This document shows, piece by piece, positions 1-10,640 of a DNA stretch of 64,000 nt. The DNA comes from Prado023 sp963753075 (GTDB taxonomy: Bacteria > Actinomycetota > Actinomycetes > S36-B12 > CAIYMF01). Below the pieces are notes generated by a model that did no database searches, was not told the DNA's origin, and saw only the letters and a program-made list of their open reading frames with translations. Location of the stretch: assembly GCA_963753075.1 (NCBI GenBank), contig CAVWAR010000002.1, forward strand, positions 806,001 to 870,000, in the 5' to 3' direction. The translations under genes were made by a program, and so were the position numbers. Each line of letters begins with the position of its first letter. Within the stretch, counting starts at the first letter, position 1.

Positions 1-34
1 ATCTTCCTCCCAGCTACCCATCCACGGAGGACCC

Positions 35-895
35 ATGAACCGCGCCCCCCTGCTCGCCACGGTCGCCGTCGCCGGCCTGGCACTCACCGCGTGCTCGACG
101 ACATCCGACACCGCCACCGAGCCGTCAGCCTCGGCAGCTGCCACCTGTGACAAGGCCACCCTGCAGACCCAGCAGCCCGGAACGTTGGTCATCGCCACCG
201 GCAACCCGGCCTACGAGCCGTGGGTCAAGGACGACGACCCCGAGTCGGGAGAGGGCTTCGAGGCAGCAGTGGCGTATGCCGCGGCTGACCAGTTGGGCTA
301 CGCACCGGAGGACATCACCTGGGTGCGGACCACGTTCGACGGAGCGATCGCGCCGGGCGCCAAGGAATTCGACTGGAACCTGCAGCAGTTCTCCATCACC
401 GAGGATCGCGAGAAGGCCGTCGACCTCTCGTCGTCCTACTACGACGTGAACCAGGCCATCATCTCCTACGCGGGTTCCCCGATCGCCAATGCCACCACGC
501 AGGCCGAGCTCGAGTCGGCCACGCTCGGCGCGGCCGTCGGGTCGACGTCCCTGGACGCTGCCCAGCAGCTGGCCAACGGTGAGGACGTCTCGGTGTTCAA
601 CGACAACGCCGCGGCGGTCAGTGCCCTGAAGAACGAGCAGATCGACGGGATCGTCGTCGATCTCCCCACCGCGTTCTACCTCGCCGAGGCCGAGATCGAC
701 GACGGGGTCATCGTCGGGCAGCTCCCGGCTGCCGGGGCTGACGCCACCGACCAGTTCGGGATCCTGCTGACCAACAACAGCCCGCTGACCGCCTGCACAT
801 CCGAGGCGCTGGACCAGCTGCGGGCCGACGGGACCCTCGGCACGCTCCAGGAGACCTGGTTGGCGTCGGAGGCGGGCGCACCCACGCTCCAGTAG
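35..895 (+). CDS. Polar amino-acid ABC transporter substrate-binding lipoprotein
   Basis: A 286-residue extracytoplasmic solute-binding protein of the family that captures polar amino acids for an ABC importer. The N terminus is a lipoprotein signal: a short positive start, a hydrophobic stretch, then the lipobox LTAC with Cys20, followed by a Ser/Thr/Ala-rich linker. The rest reads as a periplasmic-binding fold of family 3 type (GFEAAVAYAAADQLG, then a region around residues 120-140 typical of the SBP_bac_3 hinge). An RBS-like GGAGG lies 7 nt before the ATG. The permease starts 5 nt after the stop and the ATPase follows, so this is the first gene of a complete three-gene importer. The exact substrate cannot be read from the sequence. 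Confidence 0.9.
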   Translation: MNRAPLLATVAVAGLALTACSTTSDTATEPSASAAATCDKATLQTQQPGTLVIATGNPAYEPWVKDDDPESGEGFEAAVAYAAADQLGYAPEDITWVRTTFDGAIAPGAKEFDWNLQQFSITEDREKAVDLSSSYYDVNQAIISYAGSPIANATTQAELESATLGAAVGSTSLDAAQQLANGEDVSVFNDNAAAVSALKNEQIDGIVVDLPTAFYLAEAEIDDGVIVGQLPAAGADATDQFGILLTNNSPLTACTSEALDQLRADGTLGTLQETWLASEAGAPTLQ

Positions 896-900
896 TCTCG

Positions 901-1764
901 GTGAGCGAGCCGGAGGGCATCCACACGCCGAGCGCAGAGGAGCTGCGCCGGCGCGACGTACGTGCCCGGCAGGCACGGCGCCGGACGACCGTTGCCGTTG
1001 TATCCAGCGTCCTGGTGATCGGCGCATTGGTGGTCCTGGTGGTCACCTCACCCGGCTGGGACGTCGTCCGCAGCACGTTCTTCGACGTCGACTACGCCGG
1101 TGAGGTGCTGCCCGCCGTGTTCGCCGGGCTGCTGCTGAACATCAGGCTGACGATTGTGGCGTCGGTGCTGATCTCCATCCTGGGGCTGACGCTGGCGATG
1201 GCACGGACCTCGCGGGCCCCGGCGCTGGCGCCTTTCCGGCTGCTCGCCACCGGGTATGTCGACCTGTTCCGCGGCGTGCCCACGCTGCTGGTCATCCTGC
1301 TCATCGGTTTCGGCGTGCCAGCCCTCGGTCTCACGGGGATGACCTCCTCGGTGATCATCCTGGGCACTGCGGCGATCGTCCTGACCTACTCGGCCTATGT
1401 CGCCGAGGTCCTGCGCAGCGGGATCCTGTCCGTGCACCCGAGCCAGAGTGCGGCGGCTCGGTCGCTGGGCCTGACGTCGGGCCAGACACTGCGCCACGTG
1501 GTGCTGCCGCAGGGCGTGCGGCGGGTCATCCCGCCCCTGATGAACGACTTCGTCTCCCTGCTCAAGGACACCGGCCTGATCTCCGTGCTCGGCGTCGTGG
1601 ACGCCATCCGCGCTGCGCAGATCGAGTCCTCCCGGACGTTCAACTACACGCCCTACGTTGTGGCCGCGATTCTCTTCCTGATCCTGACCGTCCCACTGAC
1701 ACGGCTCACCGACCGATTCCTGCACCGGTCCATCGAGCGGCAGAACGCGCAGGTGGGCGCATGA
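901..1764 (+). CDS. Polar amino-acid ABC transporter permease
   Basis: A 287-residue inner-membrane permease of the His/Glu/Gln/Arg/opine type. After about 35 hydrophilic residues there are roughly five to six hydrophobic segments. The EAA-type coupling loop that docks on the ATPase is visible near residues 165-205 (EVLRSGIL..., then AARSLGLTSGQ and VVLPQGVRRV). The start is taken as GTG, 5 nt after the binding-protein stop. The 3' end overlaps the ATPase start by ATGA. Only one permease gene is present, so the channel is probably a homodimer. Confidence 0.9.
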   Translation: MSEPEGIHTPSAEELRRRDVRARQARRRTTVAVVSSVLVIGALVVLVVTSPGWDVVRSTFFDVDYAGEVLPAVFAGLLLNIRLTIVASVLISILGLTLAMARTSRAPALAPFRLLATGYVDLFRGVPTLLVILLIGFGVPALGLTGMTSSVIILGTAAIVLTYSAYVAEVLRSGILSVHPSQSAAARSLGLTSGQTLRHVVLPQGVRRVIPPLMNDFVSLLKDTGLISVLGVVDAIRAAQIESSRTFNYTPYVVAAILFLILTVPLTRLTDRFLHRSIERQNAQVGA

Positions 1765-2519
1765 CCACTCCCGGCGGCACGGTGCTCAGCGTCCACGAGG
1801 TGTACAAGTCGTTCGGCGACGAGCAGGTCCTGCGCGGTGTCTCGATCGACGTGCCGGAGCACTCAGTGACGGTGCTCATCGGGGCCTCCGGATCCGGGAA
1901 GTCGACGCTGCTGAGGTGCGTCAACCTGCTCACGCCGGTTGACGATGGCGTCATCCGCCTCGACGGCTGGGACATCACGGACCCCGAGGTGGACCCCGAC
2001 GATGTCCGCCGCAAGGTCGGCATGGTGTTCCAGTCGTTCAACCTGTTCCCGCACCTGACCGTCCTGGACAACATCACCCTGGCCCCGCGCAAGGTGCACA
2101 AAGTGGCCAGGGAGGCGGCCGAGGCTGAGGGGCTCGCCCTCCTCGAGCGGTTCGGGCTCGCCGACAAGGCGACCCAGTACCCTGACCGCCTCTCCGGAGG
2201 CCAGCAGCAGCGAGTGGCGATCGTCCGGTCACTGGCGGTGTCGCCCCGGCTCATGCTCATGGACGAGGTGACCTCCGCGCTGGATCCGGTCCTGGTCAAC
2301 GATGTGCTGTCCACCGTCCGCGACCTCAAGGGGGAGGGGATGACGATGGTCATCGCGACCCATGAGATGGGCTTTGCCGAGCAGGTCGGTGACGAGGTGT
2401 GCTTCCTGTCCTCGGGGACGATCGTGGAGCGGGCGGCTCCGGCCCAACTCCTGCATCATCCGCAGGACCGGCGGACCCAGGACTTCCTGCGCCGGGTCCA
2501 CGAAGCAGGCCGGCTCTAG
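1761..2519 (+). CDS. Polar amino-acid ABC transporter ATP-binding protein
   Basis: A 252-residue cytoplasmic ATPase that powers the importer encoded by the two upstream genes. It has Walker A (GASGSGKST, near residues 38-46), a Q-loop (VFQSFNLFPH), the ABC signature (LSGGQQQR), Walker B (LMLMDEVTSALD) and the switch His (ATHEMGFAEQ). This matches the GlnQ/HisP class in length and motif order. The ATG overlaps the permease stop as ATGA, which implies translational coupling. The Walker B tail reads MDEVTSALD where MDEPTSALD is usual, a small substitution of unknown effect. Confidence 0.93.
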   Translation: MTTPGGTVLSVHEVYKSFGDEQVLRGVSIDVPEHSVTVLIGASGSGKSTLLRCVNLLTPVDDGVIRLDGWDITDPEVDPDDVRRKVGMVFQSFNLFPHLTVLDNITLAPRKVHKVAREAAEAEGLALLERFGLADKATQYPDRLSGGQQQRVAIVRSLAVSPRLMLMDEVTSALDPVLVNDVLSTVRDLKGEGMTMVIATHEMGFAEQVGDEVCFLSSGTIVERAAPAQLLHHPQDRRTQDFLRRVHEAGRL

Positions 2520-2627
2520 CCGATCTCCGCTTGGTGGGCTGCTACGGCGCCCGACCTGACTGGTTTCTGACGCAGTCAAGGCTCCGGTGCTGTTGTTCTG
2601 CATCTGTATCTGTTCGAATGTCTTCGC

Positions 2628-2698
2628 TAGGTGTTGACATCTGTTGGAAATAGGTGTTGACTGACATCAGACAGACAGAAACGGAGTCAAACAGATGT
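2628..2698 (+). promoter_or_regulatory. Putative operator/promoter region of the fructose operon
   Basis: The 175-nt gap before the regulator gene carries an exact 11-bp direct repeat, TAGGTGTTGAC, at 2628-2638 and 2651-2661. It also carries a 9-bp inverted repeat, ACATCTGTT at 2637-2645 and AACAGATGT at 2690-2698, the latter running over the start codon at 2695. TTGACA at 2634-2639 could be a -35 element. DeoR-type regulators usually bind repeated sites near their own promoter, so autoregulation by the adjacent regulator is a reasonable inference. No convincing -10 could be fixed. Confidence 0.5.
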
Positions 2699-3456
2699 AT
2701 GCAGAAGAGCGACAGGCGGCAATCGTCAGCCAAGCGAGGTCGGCGGGGCGGGTGGAGGTCGCCGAGCTGTCCGAGACCTTCGCGGTGACCCCGGAGACGG
2801 TCCGTCGGGACCTGACCACGCTGGAGCGAGCGGGGCTCCTGCGCCGGGTGCATGGCGGGGCGATCGTCGTGGACCTGTTCGGCTTCGAGCCGGCGTTGTC
2901 GGTCCGCGAGTCGGTGCACACCACTGAGAAGGCCCGGATCGCCGAAGCAGCTCTGGAGCTGCTGCCCGAGGAGGGTGCGATTGCCCTCGATGCCGGTTCC
3001 TCGACCTTCCGCCTCGCCGAGATCCTGCCCACCGACCGGGAGCTGACGGTCGTCACCAACAGCCTTCCCATTGCCTCGATGCTGGCCAACCGGGACACGT
3101 TGACCGTGCACCTGGTGGGCGGTCGTGTCCGCGGTCGAACGCAGGCGACGGTGGACCATGCGGCGCTCGAGTACCTGCGGGGGGTCTTCGTCGACATCGC
3201 CTTCCTGGGCGCCAACGGCTTCTCGTTGGCCCGTGGGCTGACCACGCCGGACAGCGCTGAGGCGGCCGTGAAGTCGGCGTTCATCGGCGCTGCCCGCCGC
3301 AGCGTGCTGCTGGCCGACCACACGAAGTACGGCTCGGACCACTTCGCCCACTTCGGCGATCTGGCCCAGGTGGACACGATCGTCACGGATTCCGAGCTTC
3401 CCAATGATGCCGTCCTCGAGATTGAGGCGGCCGGACCCAAGGTGGTGCGCGCATGA
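2695..3456 (+). CDS. fruR: DeoR/GlpR-family transcriptional regulator (FruR-like)
   Basis: A 253-residue repressor-type regulator. Residues about 5-55 form a DeoR helix-turn-helix (VEVAELSETFAVTPETVRRDL, followed by LERAGLLRRVHGGA, a family hallmark). The C-terminal domain is the sugar-phosphate sensor (DAGSSTFRLAEILP, VTNSLPIA, HLVGGRVR, FLGANGFS, LLADHTKYG). It is the first gene of an operon with 1-phosphofructokinase and the fructose PTS, and its stop overlaps the kinase start by ATGA. In such operons fructose-1-phosphate is the usual inducer. That is family knowledge and is not shown here. Confidence 0.9.
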   Translation: MYAEERQAAIVSQARSAGRVEVAELSETFAVTPETVRRDLTTLERAGLLRRVHGGAIVVDLFGFEPALSVRESVHTTEKARIAEAALELLPEEGAIALDAGSSTFRLAEILPTDRELTVVTNSLPIASMLANRDTLTVHLVGGRVRGRTQATVDHAALEYLRGVFVDIAFLGANGFSLARGLTTPDSAEAAVKSAFIGAARRSVLLADHTKYGSDHFAHFGDLAQVDTIVTDSELPNDAVLEIEAAGPKVVRA

Positions 3457-4367
3457 TCGTCACAGTCACACTCAACCCCAGCCTCGACCGGACCCTCGCC
3501 GTGGCAGAACTGGCCCGCGGCGAAGTCGTGCGGGCCGATTCGACCCTGGAGGATCCGGGTGGCAAGGGGGTCAATGTCACCCGGTTCCTGACCGCGCACG
3601 GCACGAAGTCCGTGGCCGTGCTGCCCTCGGGCGGATCGATCGGGCGAGCACTCGTCGGCGCCCTGGACGATGCGCAGATCCCCTACCGGGCGATCCCCAT
3701 CGCCGGGGCCACTCGGTCCAACGTGACCGTGGTGGAGCCCGATGGCACGACGACCAAGCTCAATGAGCCCGGCCCGGACCTGTCCCCATCAGAGATCGAT
3801 GCCCTCGTGGCCGCGGTGGCCGAGGAGGCAAGACCAGGCGGATGGGTGGTCGTCGCGGGCAGCCTGCCCGCCGGCATGGACACCGCGATCATCGCCCGGC
3901 TGGCCGAGGTGGCTCGAGACGCCGGCGCCAGGTTCGCCCTGGATGCCAGCGGTGCCGCCCTGGCCGACGGCCTGTCCGCCAATCCCGACCTCATCAAGCC
4001 CAACGACGAGGAGCTCGGAGAGATCCTCGGGCGTGAGCTGACCACTCTCGACGAGGTCCTTGCCGGATGCCAGGAGGCTCGCGCCCGAGGCGCCCGCGCG
4101 GTGATCTGCAGCCTGGGAGCCGACGGTGCGGTCCTGGTCGATGCTGAGGGGGTCTGGCGCGTCAAGGGCGCCCGCGTCCCGGTTCTCAGCACCGTCGGCG
4201 CCGGCGACAGCGTGCTCTCCGGATTCCTGCACGGCGGCGGCAGCGGCCCGGACGCCCTGCGCGAGGGCGTGGCCTGGGCCACCGCTGCGGTCCAGACCCC
4301 CGGCACGGGCGTCCCGCCCGCCGAGTTGATCGACCTCGACGCCGTGGAGGTGAGCGCCATCGAATGA
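3453..4367 (+). CDS. fruK: 1-phosphofructokinase
   Basis: A 304-residue PfkB-family kinase that phosphorylates fructose-1-phosphate, made by the PTS transporter, to fructose-1,6-bisphosphate. The N-terminal motif (TLNPSLDRT), the substrate-binding glycine pair (DPGGKGVNV, near residues 34-42) and the C-terminal catalytic signature (STVGAGDSVLSGFL, with the base Asp) are all present. It overlaps the regulator by ATGA and lies 73 nt before the transporter. The FruK assignment rests on this context together with the LacC/FruK-type motifs. Confidence 0.93.
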   Translation: MIVTVTLNPSLDRTLAVAELARGEVVRADSTLEDPGGKGVNVTRFLTAHGTKSVAVLPSGGSIGRALVGALDDAQIPYRAIPIAGATRSNVTVVEPDGTTTKLNEPGPDLSPSEIDALVAAVAEEARPGGWVVVAGSLPAGMDTAIIARLAEVARDAGARFALDASGAALADGLSANPDLIKPNDEELGEILGRELTTLDEVLAGCQEARARGARAVICSLGADGAVLVDAEGVWRVKGARVPVLSTVGAGDSVLSGFLHGGGSGPDALREGVAWATAAVQTPGTGVPPAELIDLDAVEVSAIE

Positions 4368-4440
4368 TCCGTCGTCCGGCTGCTCGACCCGTCCAGTATC
4401 GACCCAATCCAGCCCCACCCCTTCAACCGGAGGTCAGAAC

Positions 4441-6480
4441 ATGGAACTGATCACAACCCAGCTCGTCGACTTGGACCTCGACGGCGCTGCCACCACCAAG
4501 GACGAGGCGATCGACCGTCTCGTCGCGGTGGCCACGGCTGCTGGCCGTGCCACCGACCCTGCCGCGCTGCGCAGCGACGTCGCTGCCCGCGAGGAGCTCC
4601 TTCCGACCGGTATCGAGGGTGGGATCGGGATCCCGCACGCCCGCACCAGCGGCGTGAGCGAACCCACCGTCACCTTCGGCCGGTCCACCAACGGCATCGA
4701 CTGGGGCGCGGCCGATGGCCCCGCCAACCTGGTGTTCCTCATCACCGTCCCCGACGGTGCCGGCGATGAGCACCTGCAGATCCTGGCCAGCCTGTCCCGG
4801 GCCCTGATGAAGTCCGAGTTCCGCGACACGCTGCTCAAGGCCTCGGACCCACAGGTTGTCGTCGACACCATCACAGCCGCAGCGGCTCCCGAGCCAGTTC
4901 CGGCGGCGGCCGGGGCAGCGGCCGCGGCCCCCGCCGCCGCAGCACCACCGCCACCGCCGAAGGAGGCGAGGAAGCTGAAGTTCGTCGGGGTCACGTCGTG
5001 CCCGACAGGCATCGCGCACACCTACATGGCGGCCGAGTCCCTCGAGCAGGCAGCAGTAGCGGCCGGCCACGAGATCACCATCGAGACCCAGGGCTCGGGC
5101 GGGTTCAAGAAGCTCGACCCCGTTCAGATCGCCGCGGCCGACGGGGTGGTCTTCGCCAACGACGTCGAGGTGCGCGACAAGGGACGCTTCGCCGGCAAGC
5201 CGACCGTCCAGAGTGGTGTCAAGCGCGCCATCAACGACGCGCCGGCCATGATCGACGAGGCAGTTGCCGCCGTCGAGGCCGGGCCCTCGGCAGTTCCCGC
5301 TGCAACGGCCGCCGCGGCGACCGCTGCCGCGTCCGGAGGCATGGCCACGAAGGTCGAGGAGGGCCACTTCGGCATCCGCCTGCGTGGCTACCTGATGACC
5401 GGCGTGTCCTACATGATCCCGTTCGTCGCCGGTGGCGGCATCCTGATCGCCCTGAGCTTCATGCTCGGTGGCTACCAGATCGTCGAGGTCAACGCCGACG
5501 TCCCAGGCTTCATCGACCAGTTCAGCTTCTTCAACCTGAACGACTGGGCCGGGCTCATGTTCATCCTCGGTGCCACGGCCTTCGGGTTCCTGAACGCGGT
5601 GCTCGCCGGATTCATCGCCTACGCGATCGCCGACCGGCCAGGCCTCGTGCCGGGCTTCGTCGCCGGCGTTGCTGCCGGCAGCATCGGCGCCGGCTTCCTC
5701 GGCGCCATCGTCGGTGGCCTCACGGGTGGCTTCATCGCACGCTGGATGTCCCAGCTCAACGTTCCCAAGGCCGTGCGCGGGGTCATGCCGGTCGTGGTCG
5801 TCCCGCTCGTGGCAACGTTCCTGAACGGTGCCCTGATGCTGACGCTGCTCGGCAAGCCGCTGGCCGCCGTGCAGACCGGTCTCACCGACTGGCTCGCGGA
5901 CCTCTCCGGCGCAAACGCGATCCTGCTCGGCGTGATCCTCGGCCTGATGATGGCCTTCGACATGGGCGGCCCGGTCAACAAGACCGCCTACGTGTTCGCC
6001 ACGCTGAACCTCACAACGGCGATCGCGGACAACAACGGTCCGGCCCTTCAGATCATGGCCGCCGTCATGGCTGCCGGTATGGTTCCCCCGCTGGCGATGG
6101 CGCTGTCCTCGACGGTCCTGCGGCCGAAGCTCTACACCGAGGCCGAACGTGAGAACGGCAAGGCAGCCTGGCTGCTCGGCGCCTCGTTCATCACCGAGGG
6201 CGCGATCCCGTTCGCGGCGTCCGATCCCCTGCGGGTCATCCCGTCGCTGATGGCCGGTAGCGCCATGACCGGTGGCCTGGTCATGGCCTTCGGATCCGAG
6301 CTGCGCGCCCCGCACGGTGGCATCTGGGTCCTCGGACTCATCACCAACCCGGTCATGTACCTCGTGGCGATCGCCGCAGGAACAGCGCTGTCGGCCTTCC
6401 TGGTGACGGCGTGGAAGTCCCGCAACCCGATCACCGACGAGGAGATCGAGGAGACGCTCACGCACGCAGCGGTTGCCTGA
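4441..6480 (+). CDS. fruA: PTS fructose transporter, fused EIIA-EIIB-EIIC
   Basis: A 679-residue membrane permease that imports fructose while phosphorylating it at C1. The EIIA domain spans about residues 1-145 with its phospho-His in GIGIPHAR (His66). An Ala/Pro-rich linker follows at about 145-175. EIIB starts with KLKFVGVTSCPTGIAHTYMA, with active Cys187. A second Ala-rich linker leads to the polytopic EIIC domain from about residue 310 (LRGYLMTGVSYMIPFVAGGG). GGAGG lies upstream of the ATG. The A-B-C order and length are standard. HPr and enzyme I are not in the window. Confidence 0.95.
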   Translation: MELITTQLVDLDLDGAATTKDEAIDRLVAVATAAGRATDPAALRSDVAAREELLPTGIEGGIGIPHARTSGVSEPTVTFGRSTNGIDWGAADGPANLVFLITVPDGAGDEHLQILASLSRALMKSEFRDTLLKASDPQVVVDTITAAAAPEPVPAAAGAAAAAPAAAAPPPPPKEARKLKFVGVTSCPTGIAHTYMAAESLEQAAVAAGHEITIETQGSGGFKKLDPVQIAAADGVVFANDVEVRDKGRFAGKPTVQSGVKRAINDAPAMIDEAVAAVEAGPSAVPAATAAAATAAASGGMATKVEEGHFGIRLRGYLMTGVSYMIPFVAGGGILIALSFMLGGYQIVEVNADVPGFIDQFSFFNLNDWAGLMFILGATAFGFLNAVLAGFIAYAIADRPGLVPGFVAGVAAGSIGAGFLGAIVGGLTGGFIARWMSQLNVPKAVRGVMPVVVVPLVATFLNGALMLTLLGKPLAAVQTGLTDWLADLSGANAILLGVILGLMMAFDMGGPVNKTAYVFATLNLTTAIADNNGPALQIMAAVMAAGMVPPLAMALSSTVLRPKLYTEAERENGKAAWLLGASFITEGAIPFAASDPLRVIPSLMAGSAMTGGLVMAFGSELRAPHGGIWVLGLITNPVMYLVAIAAGTALSAFLVTAWKSRNPITDEEIEETLTHAAVA

Positions 6481-6515
6481 TCGCGACGCACCGCACACAC
6501 CTGAACAGCACGATT

Positions 6516-6578
6516 GGCAGGCGCACATCGGGCGCCTGCCACAGGGACCAAGGGCTGGCACAAATCGGGTGCCAGCCC
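6516..6578. terminator. Two tandem hairpins between convergent fruA and dacA-type genes
   Basis: Hairpin 1 is GGCAGGCGC (6516-6524) / GCGCCTGCC (6532-6540) with loop ACATCGG. Hairpin 2 is GGGCTGGCAC (6552-6561) / GTGCCAGCCC (6569-6578) with loop AAATCGG. Both stems are perfect and neither has a T-tract. They lie between genes that converge, so each may terminate transcription from both sides. Confidence 0.65.
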
Positions 6579-6611
6579 CTGGCTCGTTCACGCCGGCCGA
6601 GCTGGTGGCAC

Positions 6612-7937
6612 TCAGTGGCGGGAGGTGCCGATCAGGTCCTCGACCTGGGCAGCCGAACGAGACCGCCCGGTCCGGACCCGCCGGTCCGAGGGGCCCCGAC
6701 GACGCGATGACTGGGCCTGCGACGCCGCCCACGTGTCCAGGCTGGTCCAGGCGGACCGGCTGCGATGGCTGATCCAGTACACCCGGGCGCGGAGAACGAC
6801 GAGCACCGCCATCAGCAGCGTGACCACCGTCAGCGGCGAGGGGAGGCCTGGCAGCGAGAGGGACGGCAGTGCCAGGGACCGGGATCTGGCGGGAGCGGTC
6901 GGGGCGTCACCGGCCTGCTGAGCCTCAGGAGCAGCAGGCGCCTGCCCCCGCTCAGGCAGGGGAACTACCGCGCGCTCGAACGTGGGAGCTGCCTCGCTGG
7001 GCTCGGGCAGCTGCCCGACCGGGGTCAGCTTGTCTGCGTTCGCGAAGCCCCAGTCCAGCAGGACCTCCGCGGTCGTGTAGGTGTTGCCGCCTATGTTGAG
7101 AAGGCTGGCGATCAGCCGGCGGCCGTCCCGCTCCGCCGCGGCGACCATGGTCCGGCGCGCCTGGGACGTGTAGCCGGACTTGCCGCCGAGCGCGCCCTCG
7201 AAGCTGTCGCGGAGCATCCGGTTGGCGTTGTAGATCGGGTAGATCACGCGGCCGCTGCCGGTGCGCTTGCCCGGGAAGTCAACGGCTCGCAGCTGCAGGT
7301 AGGACACGATCTCCGGGTTGGCGAATGCGGCCCGTCCGATCGCGGCGATGTCCCGCGCGGTCGTGAACTGGCCCTCGGCGTCCAGTCCGCTGGGGTTCAC
7401 CGCTGTGGTGTTCACGGCGCCGATCCGATCAGCCTCGGCATTCATCTGCGTGACCGTGTCTGCAATACCGCCGTTTGCTCGGGCCAACGCCTCAGCGGCA
7501 TCGTTCGCGCTGGGCAGCAGCGTTGCGTGCAGCAGGTCGGCCACGGTGTACTCCAGGCCGTTGTAGAGGACCACGCGGCTTCCTTCGGCGGTCTCGTCGG
7601 CCTTCACAGCCCGGTAGGGCTGCTCCGGGGCCAGCCGCGGGGCGACGGTCAGTGCCGTGAGGAGCTTCAGCGTCGATGCGGGTCGAAGCAGCTTGTCGGG
7701 ATCCTGCATCGCGAGGATCTCACCGGTGTCGAGGTCGGCCAGGACCCAGCCCTCGGTGGCGATTCCTGGCACCTCCCATGCGCCGTCCGCTGCCTGGACG
7801 ACGGGGGCGGTGGAGCCGGTGGTCGAGTTCGACGCGGGCGCCGGATCCTCGCTGGCAACGCCTGCGGCGGCATGGGCTGGAAGCACCATGGCAGCGGCGA
7901 GAGTGAGCGTGGCGAGCACGCGGGAAGGTGCACTCAT
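6612..7937 (-). CDS. D-alanyl-D-alanine carboxypeptidase (S11/PBP5 family)
   Basis: A 441-residue exported peptidase that trims the terminal D-Ala of peptidoglycan stem peptides. It has a signal peptide (VLATLTLAAAMVLPAHAAAG), then the three penicillin-binding motifs: STLK (Ser88, Lys91), SAN (142-144) and KSG (252-254). A C-terminal hydrophobic helix (LTVVTLLMAVLVVL) with a basic tail suggests membrane anchoring. The start at 7937 is preferred over an in-frame ATG at 7946, because a TAACCT -10-like hexamer occupies 7947-7952 and the upstream ATG would lie inside the promoter spacer. It is a single gene following sdhB on the same strand. Confidence 0.9.
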   Translation of the reverse strand: MSAPSRVLATLTLAAAMVLPAHAAAGVASEDPAPASNSTTGSTAPVVQAADGAWEVPGIATEGWVLADLDTGEILAMQDPDKLLRPASTLKLLTALTVAPRLAPEQPYRAVKADETAEGSRVVLYNGLEYTVADLLHATLLPSANDAAEALARANGGIADTVTQMNAEADRIGAVNTTAVNPSGLDAEGQFTTARDIAAIGRAAFANPEIVSYLQLRAVDFPGKRTGSGRVIYPIYNANRMLRDSFEGALGGKSGYTSQARRTMVAAAERDGRRLIASLLNIGGNTYTTAEVLLDWGFANADKLTPVGQLPEPSEAAPTFERAVVPLPERGQAPAAPEAQQAGDAPTAPARSRSLALPSLSLPGLPSPLTVVTLLMAVLVVLRARVYWISHRSRSAWTSLDTWAASQAQSSRRRGPSDRRVRTGRSRSAAQVEDLIGTSRH

Positions 7938-8001
7938 AACGCCCATAGGTTATGGCGGTGCGGGGTCGGTTCCGGGGAGCGACTCGGCGGCGAAGGGCCG
8001 T

Positions 8002-8038
8002 TGTTGATGGGCGTTGGCGAGTTCGAAGCCCATCAACA
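8002..8038 (-). terminator. Hairpin downstream of sdhB
   Basis: An 11-bp perfect stem, TGTTGATGGGC (8002-8012) / GCCCATCAACA (8028-8038), with a 15-nt loop. It lies about 80 nt past the sdhB stop and upstream of the carboxypeptidase promoter. It probably separates the sdh operon from the next gene. There is no T-tract. Confidence 0.5.
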
Positions 8039-8116
8039 CACTGTGTGGTGACCGAGCACCCGGTGCCACGATCCGCTGGCTCTTGCGCCGTGTCCCCCGG
8101 GGGCGCAGTCCGAACG

Positions 8117-8865
8117 TCAGCCCTTGTAGATCAGGGCGCGCTTGACTTCCTGGATCGCCTTGGTGACCTCGATGCCGCGGGGGCAGGCGTCGGTGCAGTT
8201 GAACGTCGTCCGGCAGCGCCAGACGCCCTCCTTGGAGTTCAAGATCTCCAGGCGCTGCTCACCACCCTCATCGCGGCTGTCGAAGATGAACCGGTGGGCG
8301 TTCACGATGGCGGCGGGTCCGAAGTACTGCCCATCGGTCCAGAAGACCGGACAGGACGTCGTGCAGCACGCGCACAGGATGCACTTCGTGGTGTCGTCGA
8401 AGACCGCGCGATCCTCGGCGGACTGCACGCGCTCCTTGGTCGGGGTGTTTCCCGTCGTGATCAGGAACGGCATGATCTCGCGGAAGGAGGCGAAGAACGG
8501 CTCCATGTCGACGATGAGGTCCTTCTCGAGCGGAAGGCCCTTGATCGCCTCGACCACGATGGGCTTCTTGGCGTTGAGATCCTTGATCAGGGTCTTGCAG
8601 GCCAGCCGGTTGCGCCCGTTGATCCTGATGGCGTCCGAGCCGCAGATGCCGTGCGCGCACGAGCGGCGGAACGTGACGGTTCCGTCCTGCTCCCACTTGA
8701 TCTTGTGCAGCGCGTCGAGGATCCGGTCGGTGGGGAACACATCGACCGTGAAGTCCTGCCAGAACGGCTCGGGGCCCTCGTCGGGAAGGAACCGGCGCAA
8801 CCTGATCGTGACGGGGAACGGCTTCGGGATGTCGGTGGCGGGCGGTGCCGCGGCTTCGGTGGTCA

Positions 8866-8866
<1 letters not shown>
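8117..8866 (-). CDS. sdhB: Succinate dehydrogenase iron-sulfur subunit
   Basis: A 249-residue electron-transfer subunit carrying the three Fe-S clusters that link the flavin to quinone. The [2Fe-2S] cysteines sit in RSCAHGICGSD with a later Cys (RLACKTL). The [4Fe-4S]/[3Fe-4S] ligands sit in CILCACCTTSCP and CTDACPRGI. The length and cluster spacing match SdhB. Its ATG overlaps the sdhA stop by one base, and it is the last gene of the sdhC-D-A-B operon. Confidence 0.95.
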
Positions 8867-10620
<1,754 letters not shown>

Positions 10621-10640
10621 GGCTCTGCGCCACTCTCCGA

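Noticed and set aside
4423..6732. 769-codon minus-strand frame opposite fruA
   Set aside because: Low-complexity His/Gly/Asp/Arg translation typical of an antisense shadow in high-GC DNA; the plus-strand frame has full PTS motifs.
8020..8028. GTTCGAA half-site considered as a second SOS box
   Set aside because: Only one half of the palindrome is present and it lies in a terminator loop, not near a promoter.
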